This document shows, piece by piece, positions 1-11,804 of a stretch of DNA of 64,000 bases (its first letter is position 1; each line of letters starts with the position of its first letter). Origin of the DNA: Nissolia schottii. Taxonomy: Eukaryota > Streptophyta > Magnoliopsida > Fabales > Fabaceae. Position numbers and translations under genes: made by a program. The DNA lies in assembly GCA_003254905.1 (NCBI GenBank), contig QANU01021212.1, positions 186,001 to 250,000 of the forward strand, written 5' to 3'. The notes below the pieces were generated by a model. It had not been told where the DNA came from and made no database searches. It worked only from the letters and a program-made list of their open reading frames with translations.

Positions 1-614
1 TTTATATCATGAATAAATTATATGTTTAAATTAATCATAAAAAATCATAAATAATTTTATCATATAAAAAATATGCATGAGAAAATCCATTCCCCTCACT
101 CTCTCGCTCTGCTGATATCGCGGCTATGCGTGAATGGTGTGCATGGCATGGCAGAAGGGGGGGGGGGTTGTTTGTGGCGTGGGGGGGTCAGTAACAACGT
201 CTGAAGTAAGCAATCAGTTTTGACAGTGATTCAGTCATCACTCCCACTTCTTCTTTCCCCTTTTTCTTTTCTTCTTTTCTTTTTCATTAATTCAATACGA
301 GTGTGGACCTGCCTATTGTCTATAGAGATTATTAATGCCGTTGGTTCAGATCCCAGTGCAACCCTCGGATCATACCAAACAGAATTTCATAATCCCTATT
401 CCTACTCGCACCACACCATATATAGTCTCGTGTGTGATTAATTTTGCTTTTCATTTTAAAATAAAATGAGTTATATTTAGTGTATATTTGGTTTTCTAAA
501 GAAAACATTTAAAATTGATTTTGACATGCAATTATCAAAAATAATAAAATTTTGACTTATTCTAAAATTAATTTTATGTGCTAGAATTGTTTTTAATAAA
601 TAATCAATTTAACT
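1..614. other. Gene-free AT-rich stretch
   Basis: No convincing coding region was seen. A G-rich run (about 159-189) and a T/C-rich pyrimidine tract (about 235-290) are the only compositional features. The open frame at 220-441 is translated mostly from this pyrimidine tract and has no recognisable domain, so it was not called. Confidence 0.5.
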
Positions 615-1015
615 AGTAACCAAAAAAGATGAGTGGTCTTATTCGGGATGCGGAGGGAGCATAGATGGTTGGTTTCTCTGCTAATTTCGGAGCTTAGCAC
701 CATTCGTACGTGCTCTCATCTCTGTTTCTAGTTGTAGATTTGATGAAGAAGGTGGACACCCATCACCGCTGTGCTAAACTCATTTGGTGCATCAAGACCC
801 TTTTGTGGCGCAACTGGAACTGGCTTTTGAAACACACGTTGCCTGAAGGAAATTGGTGTCGACTTCTTTGCAAAACAAAGGAGTTTTGAGTACTGATCAT
901 AATTTTTCTGTTCTAGATCTCCACTAGGCCTCTTTCCTGCGTTGTTAGGGTACTTGTGGAGTGTTTTTCTATTTTTGTCTTTCCTTTCCGCAACATCAAA
1001 AAAACAAAAAACAAG
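615..1015 (+). mobile_element. Decayed LINE 3' end with RNase H domain
   Basis: Two + frames together read like the plant LINE RNase H domain. Near 640-700 a SGCGG block and then GFSANFGA are seen. At about 735-900 there follow VVDLMKKVDTHHRCAKLI, RNWNWLLKHTLPEGN and a degenerate LAKQ-like end. Frames change and stop codons occur, so the domain is dead. The segment ends in an A-rich tail (about 1001-1014), as expected for a 5'-truncated LINE. A short AAGATGA direct repeat flanks it (about 625 and 1013) and may be the target duplication. The RNase H family match is from pattern recognition; the TSD is weak. Confidence 0.6.
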
Positions 1016-2434
1016 ATGAATATATGGAGAAAATTGATTTAAGTGTCTTATTAATATCTTGAATATATTAAAAACTTAAAAAATCACTTTTAATTTTCAA
1101 TAAATATAAAATCCAATGAAAAAGGATAAATTTAGGGTATGCTTATTTTTTAAATTATAAAGCTGTCATCTTAATTTATTTTATTTTATTATTAGCTAAA
1201 TTTTATAAAGAAAATAATGAAAATAAGAACTATTATTTTTAGTATTACATATACAAAATCACAAAAGTAAAAAATAAAATGAAAATAATGTGATAATTTT
1301 AAAATTGAAATATAAAATAAAAATAGAAACTAAACAAACTATTATGAATATCAAAATTATAATCAAAATATAGAATTATAAATTCAGTTTCGAATTCTTT
1401 GGTTAAAAATCTTAAATTTTATGTTTGAGTTTGCCAAGAAACTAGATCATGTAATTCTAAATTTAATGTTAATTTGTATTAATAATTCTAATTACCTTTG
1501 GAGTGATATTAATTATATTCATTTTAATTTGTATTTATTGATATTTTCCTTTGGATTACAATTCTAATTACTTTTGAATGAAATTATATTCAGTTTCCCC
1601 AATACAAAATAATAGAAACCACTTTAACTATTAACTGTTTTCTGGGTGATGGTGTATATTAGTCATTGCAATGCATGAGAATAAAATAAATTTAAAATGA
1701 AAAAAAATTGAATTATTGATTAATAAAGTTATATGAGATACATGTGTTTAATATTTTTTTTTACTAGTTTTCACTTTTGTTAAATTATGTAGATTCTTGT
1801 TCAACAAACTCTACTGTATACAAACCGTGTATTGTGTATCATTTATACTTTTTTTTTGGTTCCATACAAATTTTTAAACCTTTTGTTCTCTATTCTTGCT
1901 CTGAAAAAGCTGTGTAACCTTTTTGGTCGACATCTCTCTGTCATCTTATTTTATCATCATCTACATCTTTTATCCTTATTTCAATGAATTTTATTTATCT
2001 CTCATCACCAAGTTTCTTTTTTTAAGTTCTCGTAGTCATATAACATATGTATGCACCAAAAAAAAGTATCACCTGTGACTAAAACAAATATCACCTATAC
2101 ATGTTTAGCATCACAAAACAAAAGCTTTCAAAAATTATGTATATACTATATCACTGTGTCATAAATTATAACAAATATCCTCAATAACTTTATTTTCACA
2201 TTAATAATCAATGGCAGAAAAATTGACATTTTAACATATATTTAGTATCACTTGTTTGAGATAATAGTTTTGTCACCTGTGTGATGCACAAATTTTTATT
2301 ATTAATATAATATACACAATAAATATGTATATAAATAACATCAAATCAAATATATAAAATCAAATAAAGTTACATTGTATGTAATTTTATAAACAATGTT
2401 ACTTAAATATTTTATATTAATATATTTTAGTCTA

Positions 2435-2477
<43 letters not shown>

Positions 2478-3020
2478 TTATATATAATCTTTTACTCTTA
2501 TAAGAACTTTTAACAAAAAAAAAAAAAAAAGAGAGATTGGAGTGGTTTAGCTGTTCATTTGGTCACCATTATGTTTCCTATTATATATTTTTATATTTTT
2601 CAAAATTATAACCTTAGTTTTATGTTATTCATGAGATAAAATTGTAATAGATCCAAATAAGTTGTTTATCATGTGAGCAGTTACCTTGAGTAGTTTTATC
2701 TATGGTAATCTTGAAGAGGAGCATGTCCTTCTAGTTTATCATAATTAGTTTGAATCAATATTAAAAAAATTGTATAACAATTAAGGTTTTTTTTTTTCTT
2801 TCCATGTAAATTATACAATTTTCTCACTCTTTATTCTTAACAAATTAATAACCTTTTGGTTTCATACAAATTATGTAATTTTTTCGCTCCTGTCATTGCT
2901 TCATACAAATTGTGTAACCTTAACGCTCTTCATCCATGCTTATGTTTAATCTTCTCATTCATTGTCCCCGCTTCACACAAATTGTTTGTCCTCATTTACG
3001 GACTCTCTATAAGTGTCTTT
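1016..3020. other. AT-rich gene-free stretch with TA microsatellite
   Basis: No gene was recognised. A (TA)n tract occupies about 2440-2473 and an A-run sits near 2515-2530. A loosely repeated phrase resembling TTCATACAAATTRTGTAACC recurs near 1860-1920, 2800-2880 and 2905-2925, suggesting a degenerate repeat. The 66-residue frame at 2856-3056 lies in this repeat and has no domain. Confidence 0.5.
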
Positions 3021-3158
3021 GAGAATATCAAAGTAAATAAATTAATTAACATTTAATATTATAATAAAAAATACAAAAAATGCACTCATTTAGTTTGAGA
3101 AATGAGAGTATTCTGAAGATAATGAGAGCTTTTGAGAAATTTTAATGGTACATGCATC

Positions 3159-4690
3159 CATGGTTATTAAACTCTCAAGTTAACTCGTAAACTCTTGTGA
3201 GTTTATGATTATACTATACAAAACGAGTTAACACTCATATAAACTCTTTTTTGGTAAATTCTCGATCCTACTAGTGACTTTACGAGCTAAAATCTACCTA
3301 TGAGTTTACCTCAAAATATAAGAATTTAGCAACTTTGTTAGAGATACTTAGCTAACTTTGTTTATGTTAGATAATATCTATTGGATTTATTAAGCTAGTT
3401 TTATGTATTTATCATAACTGAGTTGTTTTATCGAACTATAAAGTAAGACACCTACAAAATTAAATATTACACAACAACTAAGTGCATGGTTATCAAAATT
3501 GCGTTTTAACTCGTAAACTCGTACGAGTTTACGTTCTTAGGTAGTAAAATCGAGCTAACTCGCATGTAAACTCGTTTCTAGGTAAACTCGTGTGGACTCG
3601 CATAAAATCACGAGTTTACTGGCAAGTTCACGAGTTTACCATAATTGTGTTTTTTTTTAAGGACAAAACAAGCAAAACGACATCGTTTTGCACGTCTTTG
3701 AGTTTTTTAGATTTAGGTCGTTTGAGTGTTTCAGAGTTGACATTCACAGCTGCACCTGCAATCGTGCTCTGACGTGCCATCGTGCTTTGTTGTGCTCCTC
3801 CATCGTGCTCCGTCGCTAATTCATCGTACGCATTTCATCCTTTACTCAGAGATGTTTCCTACCAGGGTGCGCGACCTCTGCATCGCTATCTGTGCTTTAG
3901 TGTTTTGGATTAGAGACATTATCGTCACATACTCACTTCCAGTGATGCTCAGTATTATGAGACTCGCTAGTATTTTCGGTGTTTATGCTGTTATGTGTGT
4001 CATCTCCTAGATATTTGTGTTCTGAAGGTTTCAGAAACAAAGGGCATGCCCCTCGAAGTCATCACCGAATTCTTTGTTGTCGGCTCGAAGCAGGCTACTT
4101 CTGTCAAGAATGAGTAACATTGTTCTTTATATACATTTGCTATGTTGGTTGCTCAACACACCGCTTATCTCTTGTGTTGATAGATTTTGCTTGTCATTAA
4201 GTTTATGCGGAGGGGGATATGTTCTGGTTCAAACATATGTATTATGTATGAATTGAACTTAGAACTCATATATTTCATATTTATTTGTGCTTTGTTATGG
4301 AGTTAAAAGTATTTATGAATTTCAAGTTTTATTAAATATATTTTTGTAGCATAATAGTTTTTTAAAATATTTTTTTAATAATAGGTAAACTCGTACGAGT
4401 TTACCATTCGAGTATACGGAGGCTCCACGAGTTTACTTAAACTCTCGAGTTTGATAACCTTGACTAAGTATGATGCATTAAGGTATATTTTATGATATTT
4501 CTTTCATTTGTTTTATTTTAAAGTTAATATTACTCAATGTTATTTATAAATATAACATTTAATCGTCTATGGTTCCTAATTATATTGCTTATAACATGTA
4601 TTTTTTATATATGTAAACTCTTACAAGTTTACGATTTGAGTTTGCTGAACTTTCACGAGTTTACTTACACTCTTGAGTTTGAAAACCTTG
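3159..4690. mobile_element. Outer hAT-like non-autonomous element
   Basis: The element starts CATGGTTATTAAACTC and ends GAGTTTGAAAACCTTG, so its ends are imperfect inverted repeats of the CARGGTTATCAAACTC type. It is flanked by a perfect 8-bp direct repeat CATGCATC (3151-3158 and 4691-4698), the target-duplication length of hAT transposons. The interior has repeated palindromic phrases built on GTAAACTCGTACGAGTTTAC. No transposase is visible. Without the nested insertion it is about 546 bp, close to the 563 bp of the relative at 31589-32151. Family assignment is inferred from TSD length and TIR; a different superfamily with 8-bp TSDs is possible. Confidence 0.8.
3485..4462. mobile_element. 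Inner hAT-like element nested in the outer one
   Basis: This second member of the same family is inserted in the first. It begins CATGGTTATCAAAATTGCG and ends CTCGAGTTTGATAACCTTG. It is flanked by ACTAAGTG (3477-3484) and ACTAAGTA (4463-4470), an 8-bp target duplication with one mismatch. The copy at 31.6 kb runs uninterrupted through the same target sequence, which confirms the insertion. At about 978 bp it is larger than its relatives. The extra central 3650-4370 segment is less AT-rich and could be captured genomic DNA, but no protein was recognised in it. Confidence 0.8.
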
Positions 4691-5841
4691 CATGCATCAT
4701 TAGTTGATTTTAACATTAATTAGTTGATTCCTTCCCGTAATAGTGGTTTTCAAATCAATTAATTTAATCCAAATTAAAATATCTAAAAATATTAAAATAA
4801 ATTCAATTTGTTACTTACCTAGATATTAACTCTAAGTTCCCATGAGAATATCAAAATAAATAAATAAAAATTAAATATAATAATAAAGTAGCAAAAAAAT
4901 TACTCATTTGGTTTGAGAAATGAGAATATTCCCAAAGATAATGTGAGCTTCCGAAAAATTGTAGTGGTACATCACAAGTTAATTTTAAAATCAATTAGTT
5001 GGTTATTTTCTGTAATTATAATTTTCAAATAAATTCAGTTTAATCCAAATTCAACTATATCAAAATATTAAAATAAATTCAATTTATCAGTCATCTATAT
5101 ACTCATTATTCCTGTTCTACCAAAAAACTACCTATAAATGCAAACTTGACATGTATGTTACATTTATCGGCGGTTAACCGTCGCCATTTCTTAAATTAAA
5201 TGTTCCAAAAAGTGATGCGGCGGTTTTAAACCCCTGCACAATGTACAAATTAATTTTTTTTAAAAATTTCTCTAAAATTCTGATTTAATTTTTTTTTTTC
5301 TATTTTAGTTCATTATATTTACATACTTTTTCAAATTACTAACAAATTACACAAAAGCCAAACATGAATCATGCCAGGTGTAATATTCAAAAATAAAAAT
5401 TAATTAATTGTATGGTTAAATGAATTCATAAAACAAAAACTATAAACTATGCAAATCTTAATTATCTTGCAATAAGATAGAAATTTGAGTTTCTCCATAC
5501 TCAGCCTAAAAAATGAGTTCTATATTCTATTATAAAGCCTAATATTAATTACATACTAATTAGTCTTCACTTCCATTATGATCAACTTCCTCGCTACTAG
5601 AAGATGGTCTTGTTTACACCAGTGATTTCAAATCTACAATCTGAGATAAAATGCAAAATAAAACATTAAAATAATCCTTGTTAATGTTATAGAATAACAA
5701 ACACGAAAATAATAAAAGAGAGAGTGACTATATATAACCTAGGATCCCAATCTTCAAATACTATAAGACGAAAAAGCAATATAATACCAAAAGGTTATAT
5801 AGCTAATAAGAAATAAGCATAGCTACCCCATTGCTACTAAT

Positions 5842-5958
5842 TCTCGCTAACATGTCTGCTAAGCAGGCAATGACTTAAGATACATATAAAGTGGGGCACT
5901 AAACACATCCTCCATATTTTTGCTAACATGTCTGCTAAACAATGACTGAACCAGCACT

Positions 5959-5997
<39 letters not shown>

Positions 5998-6040
5998 CCA
6001 TTTTCAAGCTCTTACATATAGAGTGGGGCACCACTCCATA
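5842..6040. repeat. Local duplication containing a 38-nt poly-T
   Basis: The phrase GCTAACATGTCTGCTAA occurs at about 5846 and 5931. Each copy is followed by a related RTGGGGCAC...CCATATT block (near 5889 and 6021). The second copy is interrupted by a T-run at 5960-5997. The run could be the tail of an antisense retroposon or simple slippage. The small - strand frame across it (poly-Lys) is an artefact of the T-run. Confidence 0.5.
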
Positions 6041-6259
6041 TTAGATGACTCCCTAAACTAGATTAATCACATTATATCTATCTTTGGGACTAAGGATGGA
6101 ATTCAACCATAAAAGAAAGAATCTACAATATGATTTAAGAAGTTATTAGTATATGAAAATTAGACACTTTGTGGAGGTGAAGAGAAGTGTTAGGATTGAA
6201 ATTCATTATGATAATAATGGTGATAATAGTGGGTTAAAAAATTAAAAGTGTTTACGTAG

Positions 6260-6321
6260 AGTGGAAGAGAAAAAGCAATAGAGAGCAAAGAGTGGAAGAG
6301 AAAAAGCAATAGAGAGCAAAG
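6260..6321. repeat. 31-bp exact tandem duplication
   Basis: A 31-bp unit starting AGTGGAAGAGAAAAAGCAAT is present twice in direct succession (6260-6290 and 6291-6321) without mismatch. The identity suggests recent slippage or unequal exchange. No coding context is apparent. Confidence 0.8.
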
Positions 6322-8382
6322 GATATAAGGTGTGAGAGGGGATTTATATCTTTATGCAATGTATAAGAGAGTGCTCTCAAAAGGTTCACTGTTCCTAAAA
6401 ATAATGCATTCATGTACCCTGTATGAACCAACCCCTCCTCAAGAAAAGAAAAAAAAAAAAACTATATATTTGAGCATTACATTAATCAACAGGTTTATTA
6501 ATTAATTATTTGATTATTTTGTATCTTTGAGAATAATATGTGAATGTTTGCAAGTTAAGCATCTAGTCACGAATCACATACCAGCTGTTGTGGCCCTTAT
6601 CAACAAAGGAGTTGGGACTTAAAATCATGCAGTGTTCCCATCAAACTTCCAATTTTGGAATTGCAAATTAGGCAAGATAAACCTTCCTTGACTGGACTAA
6701 ATAATGAGCATGATTGGACACCATTTTTTTTACACTTTGTCTTGTATTCAAGGTATACTATATGATATATGTTTTACCATCTGCCCATATAGGATTGGAC
6801 AGTAATCACGTTTTAACATAATCAGCTGCTTAGATTAATTAATATCCAAGCATTGTCCTCATAATCCTAGACCTCGTATTGTTTATGGCTCTATCTGTAT
6901 AATTAATGGTCGAGGTCCTTTTCTTTATGTAGTTTGGTGTTCCAGTATTGCTTAGTCCCAAATATTTGCTATTTGTTTTTGCATCCAAGGGTGCTAAGCA
7001 TTGATGATAGGTAGCCATTCACTCTTACATCTCTAATCCTAGAAAAATGCTCTATGACTCTATCCTAGTAAAATATCTACACACCAATAAAACATAAACA
7101 CATTAAAGTAAAAAAGAAAAAAAGAAAAAAGTTATAGCATACCATTTGAGATGTAGTCCTTTGTACTCAAACCAAATGGTATCTACTCAAGGGGGAAGTG
7201 TGCTGCTGAAGTGAGGCTTCAATCGAGAAATCAACAATGGCAAGTACCCTATTTGAGGGGCCAATACCTGAAACCAATAATATGATATATTCTGAAATGG
7301 GCAACTAAAAGCAGTAGATAATTCATTCATTAATATCACATAAAATGCTCAGTTCAAATTCCATATAATTCATTCTTAGTGTTGTTATTTGTCAAAGCAA
7401 CAACAACTAATAAACAACGAGACACTACCCTGTTGTATCAAATCAAATGCGTGTGTGCATGTATGCATGAAATTGATTGTCTCATGTCACATATGTTGCT
7501 ACATGATTTCACATAGGTTAAAATGGTTAATAATATCTGAAAATTAGACACTTTGTGGAGGTAATTGAGAAAATATAAATATACACAGATATTGAGGTCA
7601 CCAACTTTTCTCTTTCAATATAATCTTTCACTCCTTTTAAATGGCCATTCCTTAACAACAAAATGTGATGACTGATGATAAACCAAAGCTTACAAGGCTT
7701 ATACATGATACTCAAACCACCAAAAGATGGAGAACAACAAGGCTTACAAGCAAGTTCAAAGACTACAATAAAAGACTAACACTATCAGTCACAAGGCCAA
7801 CCAAAAAATGCAAAACAGAACATTAGTTGAGGGAGAAATACTTTGAATGCTGAACTAGATTGTAACCATCAGCTTCACCAGCTACACGAGCATTGCCAGA
7901 TCTTATTTAAGTGTCAATGCCAAATCTAATGTCCTAGTTTGTTGCTGGACTATCCTGAGATTCAAAAGAAATAGAAACAAAACACTTGGTTAGTTCAACA
8001 CAGGATGATACACACCACTATATGTATGAAAAAGGATTAGGATTAGCTAGCTAAAGTTACCTTTTCAAACCTATAAAAATTAAGAAATCAAAACAGATAT
8101 TATTAAGTCTTTAGCAGTGTGGGTTACGAGAAATACAATTTATTCCTAAACACTTAATTAATATATCATAGCACTAGATTAAGTGCTTTAACAACTCTGC
8201 TACATTGTGAAAATTATATGCATTTACAAAACTGCTAAACTGCCTGAGATGGTTTAAGATTTTTCCCTTGACATAAGACACTAAGGTAGTACAATTTCAC
8301 CAGGAATAATGAAATAAGGAGTAAGGGCTCAATTCGGTTTGAAAGATACAATTATCATCCATTAGTTGTGTTATTTGAGAGA

Positions 8383-8480
8383 GGTAAGGTTGCATTATTG
8401 GTTCTGATCATGGCAAGAAAAAGTTAGGTAAGGTTGCATTATTGGTTCTGATCATGGCAAAAAAAAGTTAAGGTTGCATT
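8383..8480. repeat. 44-bp tandem duplication with partial third copy
   Basis: The unit beginning GGTAAGGTTGCATTATTGG and including TCTGATCATGGCAA occurs at 8383-8426 and 8427-8470. A partial third start (AAGGTTGCATTA) follows. The copies are nearly identical. It lies inside the candidate CACTA element. Confidence 0.75.
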
Positions 8481-9649
8481 AGTTTCAATCAAATATTATT
8501 CTCTCTATGTTTTATAAGTCTAGGCAACGTTGTTGTTGAGGGTTTATGTCCATGTGTTTCAAGAAATACAGTCTCTTGTATCTGCATACTCTCACTTGAT
8601 TAGATTTATATGGATTTTGTTCAAGGTGGAATTTTAGTTTAGTACTGTATTCTCTACTTCTCCCTCTTAATTTCTCTTAGGCTTATTAAAATGCCTTTCA
8701 CAAATTTGTACTGAATGGACTTGCAGTACCTATACACAATTTTATGAACAACTGACCATAATAGAAGTAACTAACTTAAGTTTTATGTTTAAAACACTGC
8801 TATTGTTTTCTGCTTTGTGTTGTACATGGTCCTTAGTATCAGTTTAAAGGCAAATTAGCTTATGTTTGAACTAAGTCACTTATGTTTATACAAGTCTTGC
8901 ACTAAATTTGGCAGTTCCTAATGGAAAGTCGAGTGGAAAGAATTTAGCTATACTGAAAATGGATGAACTGAACTCATTGTTCAGTCTCCTGCACTGTAGC
9001 TTTATTTATATAGAGATGATGGTACACCATACACTGTACTTATGCATGTACACACTACTATTCCCTATAACAAACTACAACGGCTAGCATAAACCGCTAA
9101 CAGCAACAACAGTAGCAATAATGACAGCAATTACTCCTCAGTTAAATCCTCAGCTTCTCTAATCCGTGATAGTTCCTAGTCATATTTCCTCAAATGATCC
9201 AAGAAAACCACAATTGCCTATATTTATATATTGTGGCCTTCCTTACATTCCTTATTCACATGTCAACATCAACCAATTTGGAATATGTTTTCGCACTACT
9301 TTCAGTTGGTGAAGGCTATGTGCACTGGGCGTGTGAGCGTGTCTCAAGGGTGAGAAATAGATATGTTGAGAGATCCAAAAAAATAATGCAAAGAAAGTAG
9401 TTATCTCACTGATTAAATGAATTTCCCTTGTGTTATGACTCATTAAGATCATCCTTTTTTCCCCTGTTTGGTAGAGTTGAATTAGATTCTGATTTAATCA
9501 CATGCAGCACAGCATTATTCTTTAAGTTCAGTGCCTAAATCATCTGCCCAACAACATCATTAACTAACCAACACTAGGAATGAACTCTTGCTATAAATTG
9601 GGTCAAAAAATTGGGGCAAACATAAGATATAAATCAAAATGTAGAATTA

Positions 9650-9960
9650 GGGAAAATTAGAAAGAACCTGTGAAGCGTTTAGGTGAAACATTTCGGGATG
9701 TAAACAGTGATGCAGGTGTGAAGGTGATGGAAGACGCAAAAGGTGAGGGACGACGCGGCGGTAATGTACGATGCGGAGGTGGCGGACGACGCGAAGGTGA
9801 GGGACGGCGCGGAGGTTTTCGAGAGTGGCTGAATTTGAGGGAAGAAGAAGGGTTTGGTAGGGGCTGAAGGTGAGGGAAGAAGAGAGGTTTTAGGGAGGGA
9901 GCAAGAGGGTTCGAGAAGGAGTGATGGTGAGGGTAGAAGAAAATACTCAAATTTCGATTG
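9650..9960. repeat. GC-richer minisatellite-like block
   Basis: The phrases GACGACGCG, GGTGAGGGACG and GATGCGGAGG recur imperfectly between about 9725 and 9815. This GC-rich island sits just inside the right subterminal region of the candidate CACTA element. Open frames on both strands (Gly/Arg-rich on +, Pro/Ser/Arg-rich on -) follow from the repeat and have no recognised domain. Confidence 0.45.
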
Positions 9961-10182
9961 AGGGAAAAAAAAAAAAATAGAGTACGCGAAATCCTCTTAC
10001 AGTTAGCGGTCGTTACGAACTGCTGCTAAATGAATACAACGATTTATTTTATGCAACCGCCGCAAACTATTTTATAACTGCCGCTAGAGCCAGTCTTGTT
10101 ACGGTGGATAACGTCGACCGCTGGGAAAGTCAAATTAACAGCGGCTAAACAACCGCCACAAAATGCAGACTTTGTTGTAGTG

Positions 10183-10637
10183 TCACTAAAATGGAATCAC
10201 AAAAAAAGGAGCGCTCTTTGAATATCAAAATTGTTGAGGTCGTGTTTCATAGTGATATGTTGATATCATAGATATGAAATCAATTTTGATAATTTTTTTT
10301 AAATAATTAGTGTGACTTGATATCATGGATAAATGCAAATCATGACATATAAATTGTTGAATGATAAGCAAACAATGCTGGTTTGGTATCATATATCTGA
10401 ATAAAAAAACAATATTTTTATGAACTTATAAATTTAATTTTTTAATTTAATCATTTAATATGAATTTAAATTTTAGGTAAATAAATTTTAAAATGATTAA
10501 GAAAATAAAAATTAAAGGTTGTTTGGAATGCTTAAGATTTAAAATGTTGCTCAGGGGAAATGATTCTATTTAAGGTAATAAATCTTTTTTATATAATTAG
10601 TAAGAAAAAGGATACATAACGCCATCAACTTTCTGAA
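10183..10637. other. AT-rich gene-free stretch
   Basis: Only AT-rich sequence follows the CACTA-like terminus. No open frame of note, RNA gene or recognised transposon was seen here. Confidence 0.4.
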
Positions 10638-11070
10638 GTTTGTAGAGTAAGAATGCTAGAGAAGAGAGAGATATGAATAAAATTTGGGGTCTCATAACAA
10701 CGTTTATAAGACATGATATTACAATATTTTAAAACAGAATCACCTACTATCACATTATAACCTAGCATTAAAAACATAACATACAAAAAAAAAGGAATCA
10801 AACCATTAAAAAAAAAGTTTAGAATTGCATAAAAAATAATCTACGTGAATTGCGTAATAAAAAGTTTGTAGAGTAAGAATGCTAGAGAAGAGAGAGATAT
10901 GAATAACATTTCGGATCTCAGAAATATTTATAGGACATGATATTACAATATTTTAAAAAAGAATCACCTACTATCACATTATAACCTAGTATTAAAAATA
11001 TAACATACAAAAAAAAAATAAAGGAACCAAACCGTTAAAAAAAAAGTTTACAATTGCGTAAAAAAAATAT
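10638..11070. repeat. 226-bp tandem duplication
   Basis: Two diverged units share TTTGTAGAGTAAGAATGCTA, GATATGAATAA, ACATGATATTACAATATTTT, CACCTACTATCACATTATAA and a following A-rich block. Unit 1 starts near 10638 and unit 2 near 10864. Differences are scattered substitutions and A-run length changes. The sequence is noncoding and of unknown origin. Confidence 0.75.
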
Positions 11071-11804
11071 AGGTGAATTAATCGAATCAGTATAATGTAA
11101 AAAAAAATAGAATTGCTAGAATACCAATGTTTAATACGAATGCTATGTGAATATCAGATAAAATAAAATTCAAATTGCAATTATAATAATTATTAAAAAT
11201 AAAAAAACATGAATTACAATTACAATTAGGATAAAATAACATAGAATTATATATGACATTAAAAAAATATAGAATTAGCTAATATATGTCAAGTGACAAT
11301 TGTAGAATTGTTCCTAATAGCTTCTAATAGCCTCTCTTTAGTTTTACATTTTAAAGTTCACATTTGTATACTATATTAACTATATTGATATTGATTAAAA
11401 AAAAAAAACTCAACTACAATCACATTATAACATAGTATTTTTAAAAAAAAAAAGTTGCTCGTATATATAGAGTTCCTATGTATCTCACGGTTATTAATGT
11501 ATACACGGTTACTAATATATAAATATATATTATATATATAAAGAATCTCGCTGTTGATATGATTTTATATGAAATATGAAATTAAAAAAAATTATAAAAT
11601 TTAAGAATTACATAGATGTGTCACATGACAGAAAGAAAATGATTCTTAATAGCACATAAAAGCCTCCATTAATTCAAAAATAAAGAGTTTTTATTTGTAT
11701 ATTATATTATATTTTATATATATAATTTGTCACAAACTATAGTTTTCGAGCGATCTTTTACAAGCTGCATGATAGCGTTCTTTAATGGGGAAAGACTTGG
11801 AATT

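Larger units (their letters stand above)
3021..5095. repeat. Tandem duplication split by a hAT-like insertion
   Basis: Two related units of roughly 250 bp can be aligned. Unit A is 3021-3158 continued at about 4699-4820; unit B is about 4844-5095. Shared landmarks in order are GAGAATATCAAARTAAATAA, a TTTGAGAAATGAGA block, GTGGTACAT or ATGGTACAT, a TTAGTTG or TAGTTGG block, and AATATTAAAATAAATTCAAT. Unit B lacks the insertion and so serves as an approximate empty site for the hAT-like element in unit A. Confidence 0.65.
5118..10182. mobile_element. Candidate CACTA-like DNA transposon, about 5 kb
   Basis: The right end reads TTTGTTGTAGTG, the complement of the CACTACAACAAA terminus typical of plant CACTA elements. 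Subterminal GCGG and CCGC motifs crowd both ends: CGGCGGTTAACCGTCGCC near 5169 and GCGGCGGTTT near 5218 on the left; AGCGGTCG, AACCGCCGC, TGCCGCTAG, GACCGCTGG and AACCGCCAC from 10000 to 10160 on the right. The left terminus (TTCTACCAAAAAAC, about 5115) is degenerate. The putative TSD right of the element is TCA. No transposase domain was recognised inside; the interior looks like noncoding or captured sequence. The right end is much better supported than the left. Confidence 0.5.

Noticed and set aside
9657..9950. 97-codon Pro/Ser/Arg-rich - strand frame and its + strand partner
   Set aside because: Both strands are open through an imperfect GC-rich minisatellite inside a transposon end. Composition follows the repeat and no domain is present.
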